Assembly (NCBI RefSeq): GCF_006538325.1
Contig: NZ_BJKK01000001.1
Coordinates: forward strand, 124,001 to 188,000
DNA length: 64,000 nt
Source of the DNA: Alteromonas sp. KUL42
GTDB taxonomy: Bacteria > Pseudomonadota > Gammaproteobacteria > Enterobacterales > Alteromonadaceae
Direction of reading: 5' to 3'
The notes under the pieces were generated by a model, which was not told where the DNA came from, made no database searches, and worked only from the letters and a program-made list of their open reading frames with translations. A program made the translations under genes and the position numbers. The number at the start of each line of letters is the position of its first letter. The first letter of the stretch is position 1. Shown here piece by piece: positions 56,752-64,000 of this stretch.

Positions 56752-57876
56752 ATGTCTCAACAAGTTGTAATTAGCGGTGTGGGTGTTTGGCATCCAAAAG
56801 AAAGCATTACCAATGAAGAGTTGGTGGAAAGCTACAATGCTTACGTAGATGCGTTTAATCACAAGCATGCAGATGAGATTGCCGCGGGCGATGTCACCGC
56901 TATGCCGTATTCAAGTGCAGAATTTATTGAAAAAGCATCGGGTATTAAACGCCGCTATATTTATCAAAAGGATGGTGCGTTAGACATCAACCGAATGAAG
57001 CCTAAAATTGCGCCTCGTGCTGATGAGGAATTATCACATCAGGCTGAAATAGCGGTTGAAGCAGCTAAATTGGCATTGGACGCTGCCAATGTATCTGCAC
57101 AAGACGTCGATGCCGTTATCGTGTCATGTGCTTACACGCAGCGTGCTTATCCCGCTATTGCAATTGAAGTTCAAGAAGCATTGGGTATTGAAGGTTTTGG
57201 TTTTGATATGTTGGTGGCGTGCTCCGCTGCGACTTTTGGCATGCACCGTGCCTATGAGATGTTATGTGCAGGCAATGCTAAGCGGGTGTTAGTGATCAAC
57301 CCTGAATTGGTTTCCCCACAAATTAACTACACAGACAGAGACAGCCATTTTATCTTTGGTGATGTGGCCACTGCTACAGTATTAGAATTGGCGGATACGG
57401 CCAAAGGTGAACACGTTTATGACGTGTTAAGCACCAAAGCCTTGACCAAGTTCTCAAGTAATATCCGTTCTAATTTCGGTTATATGACTCGCGCTGAAGA
57501 TGTTGACCCTTACGGTCCAGATAAGCTATTTCATCAAGCAGGACGCAAAGTATTTAAAGAAGTGTGCCCGCTTGCAGCAGAACATATAGAGACGCATCTA
57601 GCGAGTCACGATATTGCACCAGAAGGTGTTAGGCGCTGGTGGCTTCATCAAGCCAATATCAACATGAATACATTAATTTGTAAGCGCTTGTTGGGGCGTG
57701 AAGCGTCTCAAGAAGAAGCGCCAATTGTACTTGATGAATATGCCAATACCGCTTCTGCTGGTTCTGTGATTGCTTTTGGATTAAATCACAAAGACTTAGT
57801 CTCAGGTGACGTGGGCGTACTTTGCTCCTTTGGTGCAGGTTACTCCATTGGTTCCTTGGTGATTAAAAAGCGCTAG
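56752..57876 (+). CDS. Beta-ketoacyl-ACP synthase III (FabH-like)
   Basis: About 374 residues from ATG 56752 (MSQQVVISGVGVWHPKESIT). Thiolase-fold catalytic triad: Cys in DMLVACSAATFGMHRA, His in WWLHQANINMNTLICKRLLG and Asn in LDEYANTASAGSVIAFGLNH. It is longer than the house-keeping FabH (about 317) and belongs to the 370-residue KAS III subgroup found beside or instead of FabH in marine bacteria. The substrate, acetyl-CoA or longer acyl-CoA, is not predictable. It lies 59 bases before prsK on the same strand. Confidence 0.88.
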   Translation: MSQQVVISGVGVWHPKESITNEELVESYNAYVDAFNHKHADEIAAGDVTAMPYSSAEFIEKASGIKRRYIYQKDGALDINRMKPKIAPRADEELSHQAEIAVEAAKLALDAANVSAQDVDAVIVSCAYTQRAYPAIAIEVQEALGIEGFGFDMLVACSAATFGMHRAYEMLCAGNAKRVLVINPELVSPQINYTDRDSHFIFGDVATATVLELADTAKGEHVYDVLSTKALTKFSSNIRSNFGYMTRAEDVDPYGPDKLFHQAGRKVFKEVCPLAAEHIETHLASHDIAPEGVRRWWLHQANINMNTLICKRLLGREASQEEAPIVLDEYANTASAGSVIAFGLNHKDLVSGDVGVLCSFGAGYSIGSLVIKKR

Positions 57877-57935
57877 GTGGTTCGTAGCGCTAAATGCGCC
57901 CCTGACAATAATGATAAAAAGGGTGAAGTAAAAGC

Positions 57936-59969
57936 ATGATTTCAGATGTGGGTTATTTTCTCACGAGTCTTGCGCATTTAGCGTTATTGCTATTATTGTT
58001 TACGGTAAGAAAACCCGGTGTTGCTAAGCATCTGCTGGTACTTGCTACCGCAGCAACCGTTGTTTGGGCCACAAGTTTAATCTCATCTCTCTTTGGGCCC
58101 ATATCCCTAAGCAGCTTGATCAGCAGCGATATCTTTAAACAACTTGCGTGGTTACTGTTCCTCGCAGGTTGTATTCAGACTGATTTTAAAAATTTCACCG
58201 ACGTTATTAAGCGACCCGCCACGTTATTTATTATTTCACCGGCGATAATTTCATTGGTCGCGCCACTCTTACTTCCCATAAACCCTGCATGGAGCTTTCT
58301 AGCGCTTATTGTTTTGTCTTTGGAGGTGTTGGTATTACTTGAGGTGGTTTATCGGCAAGCTGGACGAGAGCAGTGGGCGTTTAAGCCTTTAATTATTTAT
58401 CTTGGTGCAACGAATTTATTTGATTTTGTTACCTATGCTAACGCGACTATGGTTAGTCAAGTTGAAATTGGTTACATCGCCGCTAGAGGCTACATCTACT
58501 TCCTACTGATGCCATTGCTGGTGATCTCCATACGTCGTATTCACCATTGGGGAATCGACATATTTATTTCTCGTGATGTGGTGCTACACAGTTCTTTGTT
58601 GCTGGTAGCTGGTGGTTACTTATTTTTAATGGCGCTTGTAGGCTATGCAATTAACTATCTCGGTGGTAATTGGGGCGCGACGGTACAAATAATTCTTGTG
58701 GTCATGTCGTTTGCATTGTTGGCCACATTATTTCTTTCAAACGGGTTTCGCACTCGAATTAAAGTGTTTATAACGAAGCACTTCTTTGCTAATCAATTTG
58801 ATTATCGCGAAGAGTGGGTCAAGCTAACCAAGTGGCTTACCCGAGCGGGAGATAGCGCTTCTGAGGTCTATCAAACAGGCTTAACCGGTTTGCTCAATGC
58901 CATTCAATATGAATCAGGATTGTTGTTTAAGATAAACAACGATGACATTGAATGTATTGCAAAAGCATCACCATTAAAGTCATTAGAGATTGGTGACTAT
59001 CAAGATACTTTAAAAGCATTGATACACTATAGTGGTGAAAATGGCTGGATAATTGACACCGATGCATATCTTGTCAAACCGTTTGATTACGATGGCCTTA
59101 AACTAGACAGAAATGTGCTGAAATCCTGGGGATATCAATTGTTTGTACCACTTATTAAAGATGGTGAATGTTGGGGATTTGCACTGCTTGCCGCAGGTGA
59201 CAAAGAGAAGCTAAGCCTAAATTGGGAAGTTAAAGACTATCTCATGGCAGTCTCTGAGCAAGTTGGTACCTATATGCAGCATCATGAAGCTGCGCAAGTT
59301 GTTGCTGAGAATGCTCAATTTGCGGCGTTTAGCCGAATGTCTGCTTTTGTATTACACGATTTAAAGAACGTATTAGCCCAAGTTAATCTTATTCTTGCGA
59401 ATGCTCAGCAACATAAACACAACCCTGAGTTTATCGAGGACACATTTGAAACTTTAGAGCATACTAAGGCCAGAATGGAAAAGATGCTCAAGCAATTAAC
59501 AGAAAAGAAAAGTGTGGATGATGGCGTCAATGCCGAATTGTTGTTATCTGAAATAGCTGACTACGTTGTCACAAAATTGTGCTCAGGGCTTCGTCCCACG
59601 CCTCAAGTCCATTTAGTGAGTGAGCAATCTGTCGTGGTTGATAAAGAAAAAGTGGTTAATGTGTTTTATCATCTTATCAGTAATGCACAGCAAGCTACTG
59701 ACGATGATGGAAATGTTGATATAACCTTGTCTTTAGATGCAGAGTCGCACAATCAATTGATAATTATCGAAGATACAGGAACTGGCATGGACCGCACTTT
59801 TATCGAACAACGCTTATTTAAACCTTTTGATACGACCAAAGGGAATGCGGGCATGGGGATTGGTGCTTACGATGCTAAAACCTACATTGAATCGATAGGC
59901 GGCAAGTTGACAGTGCACAGTGAACCAGGCCGTGGTAGTTGTTTTACGCTGTTTTTTCCAATAGTTTGA
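57936..59969 (+). CDS. prsK: PrsK-type membrane histidine kinase (PEP-CTERM/exosortase-associated family)
   Basis: A 677-residue kinase: about eight N-terminal membrane helices to residue 280, a GAF-like domain at about 300-450, then the phospho-acceptor His474 in SAFVLHDLKNVLAQVNLILA. The ATPase domain holds VFYHLISNAQQATDD, IIIEDTGTGMDRTFIEQ and GNAGMGIGAYDAKTYIESIG. The H-box FVLHDLKN and the architecture match PrsK, usually found with exosortase XrtA and PEP-CTERM exopolysaccharide loci. prsR follows 46 bases later. No exosortase is in the window. Confidence 0.88.
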   Translation: MISDVGYFLTSLAHLALLLLLFTVRKPGVAKHLLVLATAATVVWATSLISSLFGPISLSSLISSDIFKQLAWLLFLAGCIQTDFKNFTDVIKRPATLFIISPAIISLVAPLLLPINPAWSFLALIVLSLEVLVLLEVVYRQAGREQWAFKPLIIYLGATNLFDFVTYANATMVSQVEIGYIAARGYIYFLLMPLLVISIRRIHHWGIDIFISRDVVLHSSLLLVAGGYLFLMALVGYAINYLGGNWGATVQIILVVMSFALLATLFLSNGFRTRIKVFITKHFFANQFDYREEWVKLTKWLTRAGDSASEVYQTGLTGLLNAIQYESGLLFKINNDDIECIAKASPLKSLEIGDYQDTLKALIHYSGENGWIIDTDAYLVKPFDYDGLKLDRNVLKSWGYQLFVPLIKDGECWGFALLAAGDKEKLSLNWEVKDYLMAVSEQVGTYMQHHEAAQVVAENAQFAAFSRMSAFVLHDLKNVLAQVNLILANAQQHKHNPEFIEDTFETLEHTKARMEKMLKQLTEKKSVDDGVNAELLLSEIADYVVTKLCSGLRPTPQVHLVSEQSVVVDKEKVVNVFYHLISNAQQATDDDGNVDITLSLDAESHNQLIIIEDTGTGMDRTFIEQRLFKPFDTTKGNAGMGIGAYDAKTYIESIGGKLTVHSEPGRGSCFTLFFPIV

Positions 59970-60015
59970 TAATACGATGCTGGGTACGGATGAAGTTTGA
60001 AATTAGGACGACAAA

Positions 60016-61377
60016 ATGACAGATACGATTTTGGTAGTTGATGATGATTTAGGTATTCAAAAGCAATTGAAATGGAGCCTAACAGACTTCAACGTTGTTT
60101 TTGCTGATGATCATACGTCTGCTATTGCACAATTACGTCGATTTGAACCAAAAGTGGTAACACTGGATTTAGGGCTGCCTCCTGATCCTGCTAATGCATC
60201 CGAGGGGCTTCGCATTCTGCACGATATTATCTCTTTAGCTCCGCGGACTAAGGTTATCGTTGTAACTGGAAATAACGATAAGCAAAACGCCCTTAAGGCC
60301 ATTGAGTTCGGTGCTTATGATTTTTATCAAAAGCCAATTGATTCAGATACCATAAAGCTATTGGTAAACCGCGCACTAAACCTTGCCAAACTTGAGCACG
60401 AAAACAGTATCTTAGCACGCACGCGCTCTGGCATGACTAGGATCGTGGGCAATAGTGAAGCAATTCAAAAAGTGGTGCGCAAGGCAGAGAAAATTGCCAG
60501 TACTGATATCAGTACGCTTTTATTAGGTGAAAGTGGCACGGGAAAAGAAGTCTTTGCCCGAAGTATTCATGAACACAGCCCGCGCAAAGACAAACCGTTT
60601 GTTGCTATTAACTGCGCATCCATTCCTGAAAATTTGTTAGAAAGTGAGCTTTTTGGCTATGAAAAAGGGGCGTTCACTGGAGCAAACAAAACCACACTGG
60701 GCAAAATTGAAACGGCACAAGGTGGCACATTATTTCTAGATGAAATTGGTGATATGCCTATTGGCCTTCAAGCTAAAATGTTGCGTTTCTTGCAAGAGCG
60801 GGTGATTGAGCGAGTGGGCGGACGAGCAGAAATTCCAGTAGACATTCGCGTCATTTGTGCAACCCACCGTGACTTACAGGGAATGGTTGCGCAAGAAACA
60901 TTTCGCGAAGATTTGTATTATCGCGTGGGTGAAATGCCAATTATGATCCCACCACTTAGAGATCGGGACCAAGACATTATTTTGCTCGCACGTACGTTTC
61001 TTAATATTTATCGTGAAGAATTCAAAGCCAAAGCAAAGAGTTTTTCTGAGTCAGCGGTTAATGCCATGTTGGCGCATAAATGGCCTGGAAATATTCGAGA
61101 GATGCAAAATAAGCTCAAATCAGCAGTGATCATGGCCGAAGGTACGGTTATTCAACCCGATGATTTAGGGCTAATGCCAGTGAGTTCGGAAGATGAACCC
61201 GAAACGTTGAATTTACGTGAAGTCAGAGAAATTGCGGAAAGCCGTGCAATTCGTCGCGCTTACCAAAAAGCTGAAAAGAATATGTCGAGAACGGCAGAAA
61301 TGCTTGGTGTTACTCGTCCAACACTGTATTCGCTCATTGACAAATATCATATGGAAGATATTAAAAGTAGCGATTAG
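60016..61377 (+). CDS. prsR: PrsR-type sigma-54-dependent response regulator
   Basis: A 453-residue NtrC-like activator. The receiver has VVDDD and phospho-acceptor Asp51 in [18 protein letters not shown], with a short insertion after it typical of PrsR. The AAA+ domain has Walker [20 protein letters not shown], the sigma-54 contact [15 protein letters not shown] and Walker [15 protein letters not shown] Fis-type HTH ends the protein ([20 protein letters not shown]). It should activate sigma-54 promoters of surface-polysaccharide or exosortase genes elsewhere. Confidence 0.92.
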   Translation: MTDTILVVDDDLGIQKQLKWSLTDFNVVFADDHTSAIAQLRRFEPKVVTLDLGLPPDPANASEGLRILHDIISLAPRTKVIVVTGNNDKQNALKAIEFGAYDFYQKPIDSDTIKLLVNRALNLAKLEHENSILARTRSGMTRIVGNSEAIQKVVRKAEKIASTDISTLLLGESGTGKEVFARSIHEHSPRKDKPFVAINCASIPENLLESELFGYEKGAFTGANKTTLGKIETAQGGTLFLDEIGDMPIGLQAKMLRFLQERVIERVGGRAEIPVDIRVICATHRDLQGMVAQETFREDLYYRVGEMPIMIPPLRDRDQDIILLARTFLNIYREEFKAKAKSFSESAVNAMLAHKWPGNIREMQNKLKSAVIMAEGTVIQPDDLGLMPVSSEDEPETLNLREVREIAESRAIRRAYQKAEKNMSRTAEMLGVTRPTLYSLIDKYHMEDIKSSD

Positions 61378-61404
61378 TACTCGTTCTAGTGCCGTATTGT
61401 CTCT

Positions 61405-61722
61405 TTACACTACAAATTGGCAATGCGGCTCTGAAAGTGCGTCGTGACCGTTAAAAAATACATCGACAATAACCTTCTTTGCGGAGGTTTCAACAAACAT
61501 CAAATGCCCGCATATATTGCACATATGATGGGTCTCGCCATTCGGTACATGCAACTTTGCAAGTGCTGAGGGGGCGCAATCGATTACCAACACCTCTTTA
61601 TTGACTTCCAGTCTAAGTGATTGATTATCGCTATTGGCTATACGCTCATTATCTGCGTCTAATTCATCAATGTGATCAATTTCAAACTGAATGGCTTGGC
61701 AATGACAATGACCTTTGTACAT
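61405..61722 (-). CDS. Short GFA/CENP-V-like protein
   Basis: About 105 residues from ATG 61722 (AGGAG seven bases upstream). The start MYKGHCHCQAIQFEID matches the GFA-family zinc motif, and HHMCNICGHLMFVE matches its C-terminal CxxCG. The central pair of zinc cysteines typical of the family (C-x-C-S-x-C) is absent, and an acidic stretch takes its place. It may be a divergent or reduced member, and formaldehyde-glutathione activity should not be assumed. It lies four bases downstream of the TPR-GGDEF gene stop on the same strand. Confidence 0.72.
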   Translation of the reverse strand: MYKGHCHCQAIQFEIDHIDELDADNERIANSDNQSLRLEVNKEVLVIDCAPSALAKLHVPNGETHHMCNICGHLMFVETSAKKVIVDVFFNGHDALSEPHCQFVV

Positions 61723-61726
61723 ACTG

Positions 61727-63895
61727 CTACTCCTCATGAATTTCGGGCCATTTAATAGATGCAACGTTATTAAACGACGTTGCAATTCTAGACCCAGGAA
61801 ATTTGAACTTTGCATCAAGTGGTGTTTGATGAACGCTGATTTCGTCATGAATTTCTATCACGCCCACCCAGCCATTTCTTCCTGACAGCTTAGTGGCATA
61901 AAGCGCATAGTCGATGACTTCAAATGTTTGTTCCCAAAGCACTTCGAAATCTTCCATGTGGTTTGGGGGCAACAATGAAAAACCAATGCTACATGTGATA
62001 TAAATAGGTGAAGTAAGACCTATATCAAATGGCGTACTGGCAACCATTTCTCGGCAGCGTTCAGCGAGTTTGGGTAAATCTTCTCGGTTTGACTGTCGAC
62101 ATACCACAAGAAACTCTTCACCGCCCCATCGGATAATCAGGTCGGTTTGTCTAAAGGCATCTTTTAATACTTTTGCGAAGCCAGAAAGCACTTCATCTCC
62201 TGCAATGTGACCATAATCGTCATTGATGCGTTTGAAAAAATCAATGTCGATAAGCAAGCAAAGGAGATCAGAGTTGCTTTTTTTGTCGTTGCAATCTTGC
62301 TTAGCCGCAAACTGACTACGTCTCAATTCGCCAGGTAGGTGCGACTCTAAATAATGTCGATTATAAAGCCCAGTAAGACGGTCCCGTAAGCTAACTTCTT
62401 CAAGTACACTATAAGCCTGCTTAAGTTCATCATTTTTTTGTTGTAGGGCCAGGGTTTGCTGTTTGACTTCTCGTGCGAGTAAAACCGTTTGCTGCCGTTG
62501 TCGGTATCGACTCCAAATTAAAAACAGTGAAAGAATACCCGCTAAGGTTAGGCTCCAAAACAAGGTAGTACTTAAGTTTTCACGTTCAGCTTGTGCTAAA
62601 GCAAGTTGCTTGGACTCTTTTAATTGTTCAAATGCAGTGGATTGACGTACAAGCTCAATTTCAGCTTGTAGGCCTTCAATAGCCGACATGTTGTGAGAGT
62701 TGAGCAGTAACGCTCGAAGTTGTTGTATTACAGCTTGAATATCTAGTGCTTTTTTGAACTCGTTAAGTGAAACATAGGCGCTAAATTGCAATGAGAGAAA
62801 AGTAAGCTGTGACCTAATATCTTTGTCCTTTCTCGCATCGGCAGTCCCCTCGCGGGCGTAAACCAGCGCTTGCTCAAAATTATTCTCGTTTAATAGTGCT
62901 TGTGCTAGTGCCAAGCGAGCCTGTTTGATTAAAACAGCATGTGCGGACGACTGTGCAAAGGCCATGGCTTCTTGAATTAATGCAAACCCTTTTGAAGAAT
63001 TGCCCATTGCAATAAAGGTTTCACCAAGCGCAATTTGTGCTTCAGCCACGCCCTTTTTGTTGTCAGCAGCAAGGAGCAAGTTTAAACCTTCGCTGATAGT
63101 CGCAACGGCATTATCAAAGAACCCTTCTTCCTTTTGGGCATTGCCAATACGGATTTTTATAGTACCTATTAAGATACTATTACTGTCTTCTGTACTTAGT
63201 AGTGTTAACGCGTCTTCATAGTAAGTTCGCGACAAAGCCGTTTCATTAAGTAAGTGGTAAGTGTCAGCGATATGAACTAACGTTTCACTCGTTTGTTGTG
63301 TGTCTCGAGTTACCCTGAAAAAACCTAATGCATCTTTAAAAGGCGTAAGTGCACTTTCCACATCGCCTTGCATATGGTGGATAATCCCAATTTCTAGATT
63401 CAGCTTGGCCTTTAATTCCTCATTGCGCTCTAAATGCGCTAGTGACATTGCCCGTTGTGCATACGCCATGGCCGCAGTGTAGTTTGCAAGATGACGCTCA
63501 ACACTGGCTAGACTTAGCAGAGTTAGCGACATTTTTTCAAGATTTGCGTGCGCTGTGTATTGCTCTAGTGTTGCCGCAAGCATTGATTTTGCGACGGTAA
63601 AGCGGGATGCTTTTTTAAGTGTTTTGCCTAAACCAAGCAATTCATCAGCAGGGTAGTTTTGTTGTTGGAGCGCGCGTTCAAGAAGTAACATGGCGCTTTT
63701 TTCGGCGCGTTCAAATTGTCGGCTAGACAGTAGTGATTTGATGGACGCAATGTCATCATCCACAACGCGCTGAGCATAGGCCCAAGTCGACATCAAGCTT
63801 AAGAAGCAAAATAGGAAACTAATAAGCGCAAACGTTGCTCTTCTTCCTTTGTGGCCCATCAATGCCTGTTTCCTCCACGCTGTCATGTTCATCAC
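61727..63895 (-). CDS. TPR-containing diguanylate cyclase (GGDEF)
   Basis: A 722-residue protein. The signal peptide (ALISFLFCFLSLMSTWAYA) is followed by about eight TPR-like helical repeats in the periplasm, such as AKSMLAATLEQYTAHANLEK and ANYTAAMAYAQRAMSLAHLE. A membrane helix near 455 (LFWSLTLAGILSLFLIW), a coiled coil and a GGDEF domain follow: LRDRLTGLYNRHYLES, LLIDIDFFKRINDDYGHIAG and active site IRWGGEEFLVVC. It should sense a periplasmic signal and make cyclic di-GMP. The first of several N-terminal ATGs is used. Confidence 0.9.
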   Translation of the reverse strand: MMNMTAWRKQALMGHKGRRATFALISFLFCFLSLMSTWAYAQRVVDDDIASIKSLLSSRQFERAEKSAMLLLERALQQQNYPADELLGLGKTLKKASRFTVAKSMLAATLEQYTAHANLEKMSLTLLSLASVERHLANYTAAMAYAQRAMSLAHLERNEELKAKLNLEIGIIHHMQGDVESALTPFKDALGFFRVTRDTQQTSETLVHIADTYHLLNETALSRTYYEDALTLLSTEDSNSILIGTIKIRIGNAQKEEGFFDNAVATISEGLNLLLAADNKKGVAEAQIALGETFIAMGNSSKGFALIQEAMAFAQSSAHAVLIKQARLALAQALLNENNFEQALVYAREGTADARKDKDIRSQLTFLSLQFSAYVSLNEFKKALDIQAVIQQLRALLLNSHNMSAIEGLQAEIELVRQSTAFEQLKESKQLALAQAERENLSTTLFWSLTLAGILSLFLIWSRYRQRQQTVLLAREVKQQTLALQQKNDELKQAYSVLEEVSLRDRLTGLYNRHYLESHLPGELRRSQFAAKQDCNDKKSNSDLLCLLIDIDFFKRINDDYGHIAGDEVLSGFAKVLKDAFRQTDLIIRWGGEEFLVVCRQSNREDLPKLAERCREMVASTPFDIGLTSPIYITCSIGFSLLPPNHMEDFEVLWEQTFEVIDYALYATKLSGRNGWVGVIEIHDEISVHQTPLDAKFKFPGSRIATSFNNVASIKWPEIHEE

Positions 63896-64000
63896 TACTA
63901 ACGTTCACACCTGTGCGCTGCTGATGCATCTTATCGCTCGCACTATGGGCTTGTTAAGAGGAATACGATGAAGAAGGGTATACGGGATTAGACTAAAGTA

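Noticed and set aside
63960..64000. Short frame with ribosome site at the right edge (ATG near 63968, seven codons)
   Set aside because: Too short to judge, no amino-acid bias suggesting a leader peptide, and the downstream sequence is outside the window.

Overview
The window reads as chromosome from a marine gammaproteobacterium of the Alteromonadales, most likely Alteromonas or a close relative. This rests on recognised gene content and order (lpoA-yraN-diaA divergent from rsmI; yggS-proC-yggT-DUF4426 divergent from pilT-pilU; ruvX-yqgE; gshB-rsmE; thrLABC; a carboxynorspermidine-type polyamine pathway; an orphan PrsK/PrsR pair) and on a moderate base composition judged by eye. No database search was possible. 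I see no rRNA, convincing tRNA, CRISPR array, prophage or insertion sequence. Most of the window is core metabolism and housekeeping.

Layout. 1-4.2 kb: diaA (cut by the window edge), yraN and lpoA on the minus strand, divergent from rsmI. 4.4-6.9 kb: nspC and a carboxynorspermidine/carboxyspermidine dehydrogenase that is frameshifted. 7.1-10 kb: an unrecognised gene, a PLP-dependent ACC deaminase/D-cysteine desulfhydrase-like enzyme, and a chalcone-isomerase-like plus DUF3833 pair. 10-12.1 kb: an OmpR-type two-component system whose kinase is frameshifted. 12.3-14.6 kb: aceK and a single-domain response regulator, with a possible small RNA between them. 14.7-16.8 kb: arsenic operon arsR-arsC-acr3, with acr3 frameshifted. 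16.9-22.7 kb: a phosphatase-like exported protein, a membrane protein facing a NarL-type two-component pair across a long inverted repeat, glutathione-dependent formaldehyde dehydrogenase and a divergent LysR regulator. 22.8-28.6 kb: the threonine operon with a readable leader peptide and attenuator, with ung overlapping the end of thrC. 28.6-36.1 kb: a DUF3545 gene, tal-pgi, yaaA, a cupin regulator with azlCD, a MAPEG protein and a GST. 36.2-40.6 kb: DUF885 protein, VOC protein, fadH. 41-49.9 kb: DUF4426-yggT-proC-yggS, pilT-pilU, DUF2007 protein, ruvX-yqgE, an Ntn hydrolase and a diguanylate cyclase. 49.9-57.9 kb: gshB, rsmE, MscS, M48 lipoprotein protease, two further lipoproteins (one with a collagen-like stalk) and a KAS III enzyme. 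57.9-64 kb: PrsK/PrsR, a short GFA-family protein and a TPR-GGDEF protein.

Three genes in the first 16 kb (polyamine dehydrogenase, sensor kinase, ACR3) are each broken by one net indel. Two of these lie in homopolymers, and in all three the repaired length is a whole number of codons. This pattern points first to residual sequencing or assembly error, although real phase variation or decay cannot be excluded from one sequence.

The most useful non-coding observations are the thr attenuator, two abutting 16-bp palindromes before the azlCD regulator, a 12-10-12 inverted repeat between a two-component system and a membrane gene, a repeated operator in front of arsR, an orphan terminator between divergent genes that suggests a small RNA, and three kinds of dispersed or inverted repeat between genes. 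I did not find a clearly novel multi-gene system. The best candidates for a second look are the PrsK/PrsR pair with no exosortase in sight, the collagen-stalk lipoprotein, and the two-component/membrane-protein cluster.
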